From: Dermatemys mawii
Taxonomy: Eukaryota; Chordata; Testudines; Dermatemydidae
Length of the DNA stretch: 64,000 bases
Assembly (NCBI GenBank): GCA_007922305.1
Contig: ML677386.1
Location: 10,955,830 to 11,019,829 of the forward strand
Reading direction: 5' to 3'
Part shown: positions 60,501 to 63,203 of the stretch, piece after piece
Layout: every line of letters begins with the position of its first letter
Numbering within the stretch: the first letter of the stretch is position 1
Program-made: the position numbers and the translations under genes
The notes under the pieces: generated by a model
Seen by the model: only the letters and a program-made list of their open reading frames with translations
Database searches by the model: none
What the model was told of the DNA's origin: nothing

Positions 60501-63203
60501 GTGGGGCATGCCCCACTCTGGGGTGAAGTCCCAGACAGGACTCTAACTATCAAACTATTTCACACTTAACTTAAAGGCTAACTAAAGCATCTAAACCAGC
60601 AGTTCTCAAACTGGGGGTCACGACCCCCTCAGGCGATTGCTGGAAGGCTGCGAGCTCCCTGCACTGCCAAAGTGCTGGCGGACATGCCTTGCACTTTAGA
60701 GTGTTCTCTGAAAAGCCGCCAAAGTGACAGTTTCCGGTTTCGGCCGCTTTTCGGTGGTCACTGTGAAGCGCACAGCATGTCTGCCGAAACGGCGCTGAAA
60801 GCGGAAACATTCACTTTGGTGGCTTTTCAGCAGACATGCATGGGTTGCAGCGGCCCACGGGGAGCTTAAAAAGGGCTGCTGATCCAAGAAGTTTGAGAAC
60901 CGCTGATCTAAACTATATACCAAGGTGGTCAAACTTACTGACCCTCCAAGCTGCATATAACAATCTTCAGAAATTTGAGAGTTGGAACATACCTGCCGGG
61001 GCTCAGGGCTTCAGCCCTGGTCCTGCTGAAGCCCTGAGCCCTGGCAGACACACTTTGCGGGGCTGAAGCCTTGAGACCTCCCCTCCCCACTGGGTAGAAG
61101 CCCTACCTCACTGCAAGGCTGAGGTCCCAAGCTTCCCCCCACAAGTCTGATAGAGCCCTCCCGCTCACCCCTCATTCTCCACCTATGAGCAGCACTTTAA
61201 CTGTAAAAGAATTGCATGTGGCTCCCAAGGCTTTGGCCACACCTGATATATACAAAGAAGCCAGACTACAGGCTGCTGAAGACCCACTAATGCTCTTGTG
61301 ATTGGAAGACAAGGTGCACCAACCAGTTGTCACAGGCAGAAAGAAGGAACTGAGAGGGACCAGGTGTAGGGTCAGAGGCATCTATATATCAGCACCTGGA
61401 CATGGCGCTCAAGGGGGCGCCACTGTCGACCCCATGGATACCACTAAGGCAAAACTCTCCAATGACCGTGCACATGGGCGCACACATATCTAGAATGGAA
61501 TGGACATGACAAGAACTCAAAGAACAACTATCGCTCTGCTCAGAACTCACCTAGCACACCCTTCCTGAATTCAGTTCTCATCTGCCAGTTCTCCAGCAGC
61601 AGTTTACAATTAGCAAACCTTAATAACAAATGGTCACAATGGCTTATATTTTCCTTTACCCATAATTGTAGCTAATGATGTGGATAAAAATATTATAAAT
61701 CTTATTTTATATTATGCGCCCCTGTGTGTAACAGATCAGTCTACCAGTTTAGAAATGTTAAAGGTCATGGAGTCCAAAATAAGATTAATTTAGATCAGTC
61801 AAAAACATGGACCATGCACAAGATCCCCACACCAACATTAGTCCATGTGATGGGAGAGATTACCTGTCAAGGGGAGCCTTCACCTTAAAAAACTGCCAAT
61901 CAAGGGGAGTCAGTCTCCTCCTAATCTCTTTATATTATGGAACTGGGGGGCAGGGTGGAAAGGACAAGTTTTTCAGTAGTAATAAACAATAATAATAAAA
62001 AAATTTCAAAACTCTTCATTAGTACTTTCTATTTTCTCACATTTAGGGCTGTGTTAAGGAGAGTATTGGTTCTTGAGACCTGAAAAACTGGTTTTACATG
62101 TACTCTACCCTTCTACCTCTCATTTACTGGTTGAAGTACCATGGAAACAGCACTGAAAAGCCACGGCCATCCGAACTGGGCATACGGAAAGCAAGCTTTA
62201 CTAGGACATTTGGACTAAGTCATCAGAAAAAATGTTTTAGGACTTGAATAATGGAAAAAACTAAAGGAAGAGTCAGCATTGTTATGTGCTTGTTTAAAGG
62301 AGCTATGATAGCTTTTATCTCTGTTCTAAACTAGGGGAAAATAAGTACTGTAAACTGTTACTGCACTTGTTGCAACACTTAAAATCACCATGAATTATTT
62401 CTAACTACTGTCAAAAGCACATACAATATAGCATATTAAATATTCTAGAGTCCAGACCAATAGCTCTCAAACAAGGACCTAATATTCCTAATATATAAAA
62501 TATTTGGTGTACAATTGTCACAATTTATCAGTGTAATTAGATTGGATTCTTATTCTGGTTAAACCAATGTATATGTACCACAGTTTGAAGACTGCTTTTC
62601 TAGACTAATAAAACATGTATATCTTTTTAAGAAACTTATTTTTTAGAGTGATTCCCTTTAAATATGAAACAACTCAACTTTGAATAACTTTGTCTACTGG
62701 TCTAGTATTTACCTATGTGATATTTAAAAGTATTCAAGTATGTAATTTTCTATATGGTGCTAATCCTGTAAAGATTTAGGTATGTGCTTTACTTTACACA
62801 GTTCCATTGACTTCAAATGAGACTACCTGCAGTATATTAAGCGCGAGCTTTAGCCTGTCCACATGCTAGTATCAAATCATCTCGGCAAAAGCGTGCAGCA
62901 CAGGGAACACAGTTAAACAAATGCTTCTACAGATACAAAATCTTGTTTTTATTAAGTACTTCCCACCAAGAATATTCTCTAAATAAATTTATAGCCCAAA
63001 GGCATTTTCTCAAATTTAAAACAGATCAAGTGTTGCTAATCTTTGGATAAGTGGTGATGTATTCCTCATGTGTACTTTCCAGTTTGAGGACATAGTTATA
63101 CATTTCTCTTACCTACAGTATACCAACTTGCATCTGTTAATTTGTTGATGACAGCTTCTTGGTAAGTTCCATCTGGATTCTTTACTTCTACAACAGATCC
63201 TAC
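1062..63203 (-). CDS. ARID4B: ARID4B, internal 13 coding exons (gene spans the whole window)
   Basis: ARID4B is a nuclear chromatin reader and scaffold of SIN3A-HDAC1/2 corepressor complexes; it also cooperates with RB1 and the paralogue ARID4A. Thirteen minus-strand exons (63113-63203 down to 1062-1325) join in phase through GT-AG introns and read Tudor, RBB1NT/PWWP-like, ARID, acidic linker and chromo-barrel in the order known for ARID4 proteins. I separate it from ARID4A by family knowledge: the stretch [12 protein letters not shown] followed by a long serine run, [16 protein letters not shown] after the ARID, and [20 protein letters not shown] in the chromo-barrel fit ARID4B. The segment corresponds to about residues 62-619 (numbering inferred by aligning to the remembered mammalian protein). 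All exons are open with no frameshift or stop, so the locus looks functional. Start and stop codons are outside the window. Confidence 0.95.
2088..2250. repeat. Palindromic interspersed repeat
   Basis: The two halves are roughly self-complementary around a 'ttgatttcaatcagtg' centre: ccagaggtactgagcac on the left against gttcagcacctctgaaa on the right. The same family appears at 54300-54520 and, in part, at 36105-36195. I recognise this as a common sauropsid foldback repeat; class assignment is inferred. Confidence 0.6.
3700..4078 (+). pseudogene. L1/Tx1-like LINE ORF1 remnant
   Basis: In the plus-strand frame starting near 3789 the sequence reads [20 protein letters not shown] then [14 protein letters not shown] before a stop. 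This resembles the end of the coiled coil and the start of the RNA-binding region of L1-type ORF1 proteins (the LENRSRRNNIRI-like block). After a frameshift it continues [20 protein letters not shown] then AMAVQRAL and a stop at about 4078, again like the ORF1 C-terminal region. It is broken by stops and frame changes, so it is a dead copy. It is antisense to ARID4B. Assignment rests on motif memory only. Confidence 0.5.
5205..5460 (+). repeat. MIR/CORE-SINE-like repeat
   Basis: Shows the MIR-type phrase order: tggttcaattcccagctctg, then gtgtgacgttgggcaag, then ttcctacagttaaatgaaga, followed by a 3' tail 'tatacagtgcctagcacaat'. This arrangement is known from MIR-like SINEs of amniotes. It is diverged and inactive. 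Confidence 0.65.
6487..7285 (-). pseudogene. DIRS copy 1 tyrosine recombinase remnant
   Basis: The minus strand reads [12 protein letters not shown] near 7210-7250 and ALAFYL near 7085-7102, followed in another frame by sequence like [20 protein letters not shown] near 6980. In DIRS elements a 'fLPKv...ldvrRaLaFYL...sSQrisrWi' order marks the tyrosine recombinase that integrates the circular cDNA. Stops interrupt it. Assignment is by motif order; the catalytic tyrosine is not identified. Confidence 0.5.
7336..8067 (-). pseudogene. DIRS copy 1 reverse transcriptase remnant
   Basis: The minus-strand frame 7570-8067 ends in a block reading [20 protein letters not shown], and the frame 7336-7545 carries the catalytic box YSYLDDWLL at about 7492-7518. 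YLDD is the conserved metal-binding box of reverse transcriptases, and YLDDWL is typical of the DIRS/Gypsy group. Frameshifts separate the pieces and no downstream RNase H is visible, so the copy cannot be active. Confidence 0.65.
8380..10023 (-). pseudogene. DIRS copy 1 gag-like region, broken
   Basis: Several open stretches on the minus strand (9499-10023, 9183-9485, 8755-9129, 8369-8629) together resemble the putative gag of vertebrate DIRS elements. The 8755-9129 stretch has [16 protein letters not shown] and [18 protein letters not shown], matching the 'yvPaKG...flfsHPppnSLVV' type block. The frames are separated by stops and shifts. The product would be a structural RNA-binding protein of the element; function is inferred from family position. 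Confidence 0.6.
11560..11700 (+). repeat. Fragment of the repeat family also found at 45400-45748
   Basis: Shares agacaaggtgggtgaggtaa, tatcttttactggaccaac and ctgggaccaatacagctac with the inverted pair at 45400-45748. The family is an abundant turtle-type interspersed repeat; its class is not determined here. Confidence 0.6.
11708..12060. repeat. Harbinger-like MITE remnant
   Basis: Ends with ccagcgggtagtgtaaacat followed by accctc, a terminus resembling the 'gtagtgtagacataccc' ends of sauropsid Harbinger-like elements. The left end (gagggcttggctatattt) is weakly complementary. Diverged. Confidence 0.45.
12395..13042. mobile_element. Harbinger-like MITE interrupted by a GC-rich insertion
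   Basis: Left part 12395-12492 (gttagttatatcgctcaagg to cagtgtccacaccag) and right part about 12948-13042 (gtcagcatagcgcatcttca to gttagcatagactagccg) read as one element when the middle is removed. The left part contains a foldback: tcgctcaagggcgtg against ccactgagcgacctaa. Boundaries of the insertion are approximate. Confidence 0.5.
12493..12947. repeat. G-rich minisatellite-like insertion
   Basis: Strongly G-rich on the plus strand, with degenerate units such as gggggatagtcaggggacag and ggggtctgtcagggggtggg. Long minus-strand proline-rich and plus-strand glycine-rich frames here are composition artefacts. The plus strand has many runs of four or more G and could form G-quadruplexes; it is the template strand for ARID4B. 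Confidence 0.6.
13190..13410. repeat. Old LINE-like fragment related to 30816-31385
   Basis: Phrases such as cttggcctgaatcttg, gtaagttccataggctaatt and gtgtgtggaaaagtacttgt parallel cttggcctctacaaaatcct, gagttccataggctgtctg and gttgtgtgaaaaatacatcc in the repeat at 30816-31385. Likely an older member of the same lineage. Confidence 0.5.
15660..15835. repeat. Palindromic interspersed repeat
   Basis: Contains cactttagcaatgtgagtag, ccactaacttcaataggatt and gaagttaagcacatgctta, arranged around a short foldback centre. The same type occurs at 46540-46612, 62755-62880 and around 16890-17370. Confidence 0.5.
15887..16059 (-). CDS. ARID4B: ARID4B exon: variable charged linker
   Basis: This 173-base exon encodes [20 protein letters not shown], then a variable segment ending MEAEEKEKS and two bases of a glycine codon, about residues 474-530. 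The acceptor is ttttttag and the donor gtaaga. KKNLxES and SDQEKE match the mammalian protein; the rest is diverged but stays open. Because its length is not a multiple of three, simple skipping would shift the frame. No splice variant can be read from genomic sequence. Confidence 0.92.
16890..17370. repeat. Older palindromic repeat split by a hAT element
   Basis: The left part aggtcctagtcctgcagtgc (16898 on) and the right part cattgtaggattgagaccta (17335 on) are the opposite arms of one foldback family ('ggccc-gattctgcaa...ttgcaggatc-gggcc'). The hAT element 17016-17334 sits between them. Confidence 0.5.
17008..17342. mobile_element. Non-autonomous hAT element with exact 8-bp target duplication
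   Basis: The element is 17016-17334 (319 bases), starting caggggtaggcaacc and ending gctgctgacccctg, which are inverted repeats. It is flanked by perfect 8-base duplications 'cattgtag' at 17008-17015 and 17335-17342, diagnostic of hAT integration. It has no coding capacity. Confidence 0.9.
17836..18103 (-). CDS. ARID4B: ARID4B exon: end of ARID and charged linker
   Basis: This 268-base exon reads [20 protein letters not shown] then [20 protein letters not shown] and an acidic/lysine-rich linker ending KENDKPTFL, about residues 385-473. The exon stops at a gtaaaa donor in phase 0; reading past it produces an open frame that is intronic. FEEYC completes the ARID, and the remainder is a low-conservation linker that differs from mammals more than the domains do. 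The acceptor is ctcccttcag. Confidence 0.94.
19669..20210. mobile_element. pogo/Tigger-like non-autonomous element, TA-flanked
   Basis: The element is 19671-20208 (538 bases). Its ends are inverted repeats: cagtaaaagctgtgttatcc and ggataacacagcttttactg-like (gccagataacaaagctttta then ctg). TA dinucleotides flank it at 19669-19670 and 20209-20210. The 'cagtaaaa...ttatccgg' terminus type belongs to the pogo/Tigger branch of Tc1/mariner. The centre is GC-rich and noncoding. Confidence 0.85.
20335..20500. repeat. Ancient interspersed repeat
   Basis: Contains tattatcatagtgcctagga, cattgtgctacgcactgtac and ccccaaagagcttacaatct. A second copy with the same phrase order is at 32262-32370. Sequence to about 20900 may belong to the same long repeat. 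The family is widespread in sauropsids; class not determined. Confidence 0.6.
20950..21972. mobile_element. Harbinger-like MITE, about 1 kb
   Basis: Inverted ends: ggccttgtccacactacaga on the left and, at 21950-21972, tttgtagttgtagagaaggcc, whose complement starts ggccttctctacaactac. Flanking trinucleotides are tta and ata, close to the 3-base target site of Harbinger elements. Internal short foldbacks are frequent; open frames inside are not conserved coding sequence. Confidence 0.6.
21975..22050 (+). repeat. CR1 or tortoise-SINE 3' tail
   Basis: Reads caggggattggactagatg, then atcaaggtccttgccagtcc and ttgattctta. The phrase 'ggttggactagatgacct...ccttccaaccct...attctatgattct' ends both CR1 LINEs and the tRNA-derived Cry SINE of turtles. 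The fragment is too short to tell them apart. Confidence 0.65.
22192..22289 (-). CDS. ARID4B: ARID4B exon: ARID domain, C-terminal half
   Basis: This 98-base exon encodes [20 protein letters not shown] then [12 protein letters not shown] and two bases of a lysine codon, about residues 352-383. [12 protein letters not shown] and the tyrosine-containing ending are characteristic of the last ARID helices. Donor gtaagtg and acceptor gaacag are present. Confidence 0.95.
22290..23425 (-). other. ARID4B intron between the last two ARID exons
   Basis: AT-rich intron without a recognised repeat or gene. It separates exons 22192-22289 and 23426-23520. Confidence 0.8.
23426..23520 (-). CDS. ARID4B: ARID4B exon: ARID domain core
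   Basis: This 95-base exon completes the glycine codon and reads [20 protein letters not shown] then [11 protein letters not shown], about residues 321-351, ending in phase 0. This is the central helix bundle and DNA-contact loop of the ARID fold. Acceptor ttccacag and donor gtaagt are good matches to consensus. Conservation with the mammalian protein is essentially complete in this stretch. Confidence 0.95.
23694..24434. mobile_element. Non-autonomous DNA element with three internal hairpins
   Basis: Ends are inverted repeats: ggccctaccaaattcacagc on the left and ggccatgaatttgataggcc on the right. Inside are three consecutive hairpins at about 23871-24018, 24025-24139 and 24144-24260; each has arms built on 'tacccttacttctgcactgc' and its complement. 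The terminus type is known from hAT-like MITEs of turtles and archosaurs. No exact target duplication was identified. Confidence 0.65.
24517..24548 (+). repeat. (GT)16 microsatellite
   Basis: Thirty-two bases of uninterrupted GT dinucleotides, followed by tatatgtgagtg. Confidence 0.98.
25159..25231 (-). CDS. ARID4B: ARID4B exon: start of ARID domain
   Basis: This 73-base exon reads [20 protein letters not shown] then MEDR and one base of a glycine codon, about residues 296-319. [15 protein letters not shown] is the hallmark first helix of the ARID (BRIGHT) DNA-binding domain. Acceptor ttattag and donor gtgggt flank it. The next exon supplies GTPINKRP. Confidence 0.95.
27221..27478. mobile_element. 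Harbinger-like MITE
   Basis: Left end gggtatattacactgcaatt and right end aactgtagtgtagacatacc with a final c are inverted repeats. The right flank is taa and the left flank tat, similar to TWA target sites. Interior: several gagcttgggct-type foldbacks. About 258 bases, noncoding. Confidence 0.7.
29585..30294 (+). mobile_element. Solo-LTR-like element with 4-bp target duplication
   Basis: The element 29589-30290 (702 bases) starts tgtgatggggcgaggcaag and ends gagctttgtcaca, giving TG...CA with a short TGTGA/TCACA inverted end. The direct duplication 'tagg' flanks it at 29585-29588 and 30291-30294. These features fit a lone long terminal repeat of a retrovirus-like or Gypsy-like element; no internal coding region is present. 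A DNA transposon is a less likely alternative. Confidence 0.65.
30409..30557 (+). repeat. Tandem duplication, two units of about 71 bases
   Basis: Units 30409-30480 and 30487-30557 share aaggaggcct-gagcaagaagg, cccagcagtgctggg, gatgtgccagcca and caactaggagacat with few differences, separated by gctgtt. Confidence 0.9.
30816..31385 (+). repeat. Long LINE-like interspersed repeat
   Basis: Starts agaacataagaacggccata then ctggatcagaccaaaggtct and continues through ccatccctgcccatcctggc, gagttccataggctgtctg, gtgacccctaggtctggtg and ccccttagtcgtctctttt. This is a well-known abundant repeat of turtles and crocodilians; I believe it belongs to the CR1/L3-like LINE complex, but the class is from memory. 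Confidence 0.65.
31915..32060 (-). CDS. ARID4B: ARID4B exon: helix and glutamate-rich linker before ARID
   Basis: This 146-base exon encodes [20 protein letters not shown], then [16 protein letters not shown] and [12 protein letters not shown], about residues 248-295, ending in phase 0 at a consensus gtaagt donor. The acidic half is low complexity (GAA/GAG rich). The length and order match the region between the PWWP-like and ARID domains. The apparent plus-strand reading frame here is just the complement of the acidic codons. Confidence 0.94.
32262..32370. repeat. Fragment of the repeat seen at 20335
   Basis: Phrases tattatttatgctgaagtg, cactgtgctaagccatgcac and tgcccaaaagaatttagggt parallel those of 20335-20500. 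Confidence 0.55.
32738..32850. repeat. Hairpin plus turtle-type repeat tail
   Basis: Bases 32738-32806 form a foldback: left arm aaagaacaagagtacttgta-gcaccttagag, right arm ctctaaggtgctacaagtac-tcctgttcttt, with a 13-base loop. The right arm continues as gactaacatggctgctact, the 3' end of the repeat family also seen at 51655-51830. Confidence 0.85.
32887..32960 (-). CDS. ARID4B: ARID4B exon: end of RBB1NT/PWWP-like region
   Basis: This 74-base exon completes the split F codon and reads [20 protein letters not shown] then LLKQ, about residues 223-246, with one base of the next alanine codon. Acceptor ctctag and donor gtaaga are present. SVPRKDV matches the family; the following residues are less conserved. 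A near-perfect hairpin sits about 80 bases into the downstream intron (32738-32806). Confidence 0.93.
33039..33643. mobile_element. hAT-like non-autonomous element
   Basis: Ends cagcatttctcaaactgagg and aaaagtttgataacccctg are inverted repeats of the 'cagcggttctcaaact' type. Flanking octamers ttaaaagc and ttataaag match at five of eight positions, consistent with a decayed target duplication. Its core contains the same 'agaagtaagggtggaatg' hairpin module as 23694-24434. Confidence 0.65.
33880..34331. repeat. Non-autonomous DNA element, GC-rich core
   Basis: Starts tagggctccatgaatgtcat and includes ggattctgtgactttccgtg; ends cttttactaaaaatacgcat. The same order is known in an abundant turtle-type repeat. 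The open frames inside are composition-driven. Superfamily is unassigned. Confidence 0.5.
34677..35175. mobile_element. hAT-like non-autonomous element
   Basis: Element 34685-35167 has inverted ends tagtagtgctcaaactgtgg and aaagtttgtgcaccactg. Flanking octamers ttctagac (34677-34684) and ttctaaag (35168-35175) match at six of eight positions, as expected for an old hAT target duplication. Confidence 0.7.
35943..36022 (-). CDS. ARID4B: ARID4B exon: RBB1NT/PWWP-like region
   Basis: This 80-base exon encodes [20 protein letters not shown] then SFKDGK and two bases of a phenylalanine codon, about residues 196-221. Acceptor catag and donor gtgagt flank it. The CPDCSD motif and VRSFKDGKF are strongly conserved in the family. 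A DIRS-type retrotransposon begins only about 245 bases upstream of the acceptor. Confidence 0.94.
36105..36195. repeat. Partial palindromic repeat
   Basis: Contains cttaacaccaactgattcag and gggtgcttagcaactctcag, resembling one arm and centre of the family at 2088-2250. Confidence 0.4.
36265..36612. repeat. DIRS copy 2 left terminal repeat and internal complementary region
   Basis: ggttactcaccttcttgtaa at 36269-36288 is complementary to ttacgagaaggtgagtaacc at 36554-36573, forming arms of about 50 bases. Immediately after, atttcttcttcttcgagtgc (36574 on) is complementary to the right terminus gcatttgaagaagaa (40036-40050). The two complements abut, as in the DIRS circle-junction model. Confidence 0.75.
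36753..37312 (-). pseudogene. DIRS copy 2 tyrosine recombinase remnant
   Basis: The 37016-37312 frame reads [20 protein letters not shown] then [14 protein letters not shown], and the 36753-37112 frame reads [33 protein letters not shown] and [12 protein letters not shown]. These match the tyrosine recombinase of DIRS elements: the 'tsarRvsEL' box holding the first catalytic arginine (here AMRV) and the HxxR box, here HSTK, with R changed to K. Frame changes and the altered residue indicate a dead enzyme. Confidence 0.75.
37889..38563 (-). pseudogene. DIRS copy 2 RNase H-like remnant
   Basis: The 38342-38563 frame reads [20 protein letters not shown] and [14 protein letters not shown]; the 37889-38305 frame continues [40 protein letters not shown] and [14 protein letters not shown]. 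These are the RNase H block and following conserved region (VDLFATR) of DIRS/Ngaro polyproteins. The two parts lie in different frames separated by a shift. It is the best-preserved coding remnant in the window outside ARID4B. Confidence 0.8.
38837..39350 (-). pseudogene. DIRS copy 2 reverse transcriptase remnant
   Basis: Around 39120-39190 the complement reads a [23 protein letters not shown] block (finger/palm A region) with frame disruption, followed at 38837-39070 by [19 protein letters not shown] and then [10 protein letters not shown] at about 38948-38974. The last is the YxDD catalytic box, here degraded: the first aspartate is asparagine. Order and motifs fit the RT of DIRS elements. 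The damaged catalytic residue and several stops exclude activity. Confidence 0.7.
39450..39930 (-). pseudogene. DIRS copy 2 gag-like fragment, truncated
   Basis: This segment on the minus strand is proline/glutamine/arginine rich (frame 39502-39687) and is followed toward the 5' side by sequence similar to part of the copy 1 and copy 3 gag regions. It runs directly into the right inverted repeat near 39935, so the 5' half of gag appears deleted. The identification rests mainly on position. Confidence 0.4.
40600..41110. repeat. Old LINE 3'-region-like repeat (L2/CR1 type)
   Basis: Phrases aaggtatcaaaggcatggat, aaattgtacacctggtcaat, ttcagtcttttctggatcaa, catgccgcctcactaact and gatgacaagatggagtctca follow the order of an ancient amniote LINE segment I recognise as L2/CR1-like. 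The class assignment is uncertain. Confidence 0.45.
41224..41402. repeat. hAT-like short element, decayed
   Basis: caagggtagtcagttatttt at the left and tccagctattgactagtg at the right are weak inverted ends of the 'caggggtagtcaa' family known in turtles. No exact target duplication was found. Confidence 0.45.
44416..44607. mobile_element. TA-flanked mariner/pogo-like MITE with internal terminus copy
   Basis: The element 44418-44605 starts cagtggaaccccgcaatacc and ends gcggtattgaggggttccac then tg; these are inverted repeats. TA flanks at 44416-44417 and 44606-44607. A second copy of the left terminus occurs inside at 44518 (cagtggaaccccgcaatacc). Confidence 0.85.
44983..45121 (-). CDS. ARID4B: ARID4B exon: serine/acidic run and start of RBB1NT region
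   Basis: This 139-base exon reads [19 protein letters not shown], then [19 protein letters not shown] and LWFPAL, about residues 150-195. The serine-then-acidic run is a classic casein-kinase-2-like context (inference). GKVVCVDY onward begins the RBB1NT/PWWP-like domain. The donor is gtaagt and the acceptor cattgtag. An inverted repeat pair lies 280 bases upstream in the preceding intron (45400-45748). Confidence 0.94.
45400..45748. repeat. Inverted pair of one repeat family
   Basis: Left arm about 45400-45540 (agacaaagtgagtgaggtaa ... aagtctgggaaaagtactca) and right arm about 45616-45748 (agacctgaagaagacctctg ... cctcactcaccttgtctcta) are complementary over about 130 bases with a spacer of roughly 75 bases. 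The family also occurs at 11560-11700. Confidence 0.8.
45845..46070 (+). repeat. MIR/CORE-SINE-like repeat
   Basis: Order: ggtcccagttctgccacaaa, accttgggcaagttgctttc, catctgtaaaattaggttaa, ggctgtgagaatacattaac, gaagcacttagatactct. This is the MIR core and 3' region. Confidence 0.75.
46540..46612. repeat. Small palindromic repeat
   Basis: aggccccaatcctgcaaacg and the later ggcctaaggatcagggccat form imperfect arms around a 'taagtatgtgattaacatca' centre; same family type as 15660-15835. Confidence 0.5.
48920..50017. mobile_element. Non-autonomous DNA transposon, 1.1 kb, with internal minisatellite
   Basis: Inverted ends tactcttggggaaattctgc and (complement of the right end) tactcttgggggagttctgt. 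Subterminal parts such as cagaatttatgttcctgcag and tttgcacagaattttaaaat are typical of an abundant turtle/archosaur element. The interior 49290-49530 carries degenerate units 'gggggtgcagggacacatgg'. No clear target duplication, so superfamily is open. Confidence 0.7.
50829..50920 (-). CDS. ARID4B: ARID4B exon: conserved linker after Tudor
   Basis: This 92-base exon encodes [20 protein letters not shown] followed by [10 protein letters not shown] and the first two bases of an isoleucine codon, about residues 119-148. Acceptor ccaacag and donor gtaagt are both strong. The NPEHFGTPV block is shared by ARID4A and ARID4B; the RRSNHI ending fits ARID4B. The basic KKTNRGRR cluster could serve as a nuclear or DNA-contact patch (inference). 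Confidence 0.94.
51655..51830 (+). repeat. Turtle-type interspersed repeat, 3' region
   Basis: Reads catccgatgaagtgggctat, gaagcttatgctgaaataaa, tttgttagtctataaggtgc and caaatactcctgttcttt. Its last part matches the arms of the hairpin at 32738-32806. Confidence 0.7.
52036..52057 (+). repeat. A22 homopolymer
   Basis: Twenty-two consecutive adenines, preceded by ttgggggt and followed by gatttcgcag. Confidence 0.97.
53357..53629. repeat. Harbinger-like MITE, truncated by a later insertion
   Basis: Starts ggctacgtctacgctacaaa and contains tgatgtacacagtactatgt with foldbacks such as gagcttctcccactgacata. A partner end is not clearly seen after the insertion at 53630-54019. Confidence 0.55.
53630..54019. 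mobile_element. Tigger/pogo-like non-autonomous element
   Basis: Inverted ends cactagaacctcagagttac and (54001-54019) taactctgaggttctactg. TA precedes the left end (53628-53629) while CA follows the right end, a mutated TA. Length 390 bases; A-rich interior, noncoding. Confidence 0.8.
54300..54520. repeat. Palindromic interspersed repeat
   Basis: aaagttaagctcctaactcc and later aaatccatatttaggtattt flank a core with cagaagcactgagcaccca; same family as 2088-2250. Confidence 0.55.
55427..55506 (-). CDS. ARID4B: ARID4B exon: Tudor domain, second part
   Basis: This 80-base exon completes a split valine codon and then reads [20 protein letters not shown] to HFAESE, about residues 93-118, ending in phase 0 before a consensus gtaagt donor. 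The FDDGDE motif is typical of the Tudor fold in this family. The acceptor is a less typical gtgatag with a weak pyrimidine tract. Phase matches both neighbouring exons. Confidence 0.94.
56599..56978. mobile_element. Non-autonomous hAT element with exact 8-bp target duplication
   Basis: Element 56607-56970 (364 bases) starts caggggttctcaatcctttt and ends cagttgagaaccattg. Perfect octamers 'ccttatac' flank it at 56599-56606 and 56971-56978. The surrounding sequence (56480-57080) reads as an older element split by it. Noncoding. Confidence 0.9.
58690..59822 (-). pseudogene. DIRS copy 3 gag-like remnant
   Basis: The 58906-59112 frame reads [40 protein letters not shown] and [12 protein letters not shown], which matches the conserved gag block of vertebrate DIRS elements (ilkiAkalWqTPaSipPtskkaeKkYyVPaKG). 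The 59460-59822 frame, [17 protein letters not shown] onward, is a proline-rich segment further 5'. Frames are broken. The protein would package element RNA (inferred). Confidence 0.65.
60589..60913. mobile_element. Non-autonomous hAT element with exact 8-bp target duplication
   Basis: Element 60597-60905 (309 bases) starts cagcagttctcaaactgggg and ends gaagtttgagaaccgctg. Perfect octamers 'atctaaac' flank it at 60589-60596 and 60906-60913. The core is a large foldback: agtgacagtttccggtttcg against aaagcggaaacattcacttt. Confidence 0.92.
60913..61253. mobile_element. hAT-like element abutting the previous one
   Basis: Element 60921-61245 starts caaggtggtcaaacttactg and ends ggctttggccacacctg, inverted repeats. 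Flanking octamers ctatatac (60913-60920) and atatatac (61246-61253) differ at one base. Its left duplication shares base 60913 with the right duplication of the neighbouring element. Confidence 0.8.
62755..62880. repeat. Palindromic interspersed repeat
   Basis: ggtgctaatcctgtaaagat, gttccattgacttcaaatga and atattaagcgcgagctttag follow the order of the family at 15660-15835. Confidence 0.5.
63113..63203 (-). CDS. ARID4B: ARID4B exon: N-terminal Tudor domain, first part
   Basis: This 91-base exon encodes 30 residues beginning [12 protein letters not shown] and ending TDASWYTV, plus one base of the next codon. It is bounded by acceptor tttag and donor gtaaga on the minus strand. It corresponds to about residues 62-91 and forms part of the first Tudor-type fold, which binds nucleic acid or modified chromatin in the ARID4 family. 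It is the most 5' exon in the window; the exon carrying the start codon must lie beyond base 64000. Confidence 0.93.

Larger units (their letters stand above)
58180..61545 (-). mobile_element. DIRS-type retrotransposon remnant, copy 3 (gag only)
   Basis: Inverted terminal repeats: left 58200-58345 (tgttgttcttcgagatgtat, tgtccattccattctagatg, ttgccttagctgtatccatt) and right about 61375-61530 (catctatatatcagcacctg ... ctagaatggaatggacatga). Coding remnants are confined to gag-like minus-strand sequence (58690-59820); RT, RNase H and recombinase are absent, so most of the element has been deleted. Two hAT elements (60597-60905 and 60921-61245) are inserted near the right end. Orientation equals ARID4B. 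Confidence 0.75.
55507..63112 (-). other. ARID4B intron of about 7.6 kb with a DIRS remnant
   Basis: Contains a hAT element (56607-56970) inside an older element, a gag-only DIRS remnant (58180-61545) carrying two hAT insertions, and a palindromic repeat (62755-62880). Segments 55507-56480, 57080-58179 and 61546-62754 have no recognised features. Confidence 0.75.
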
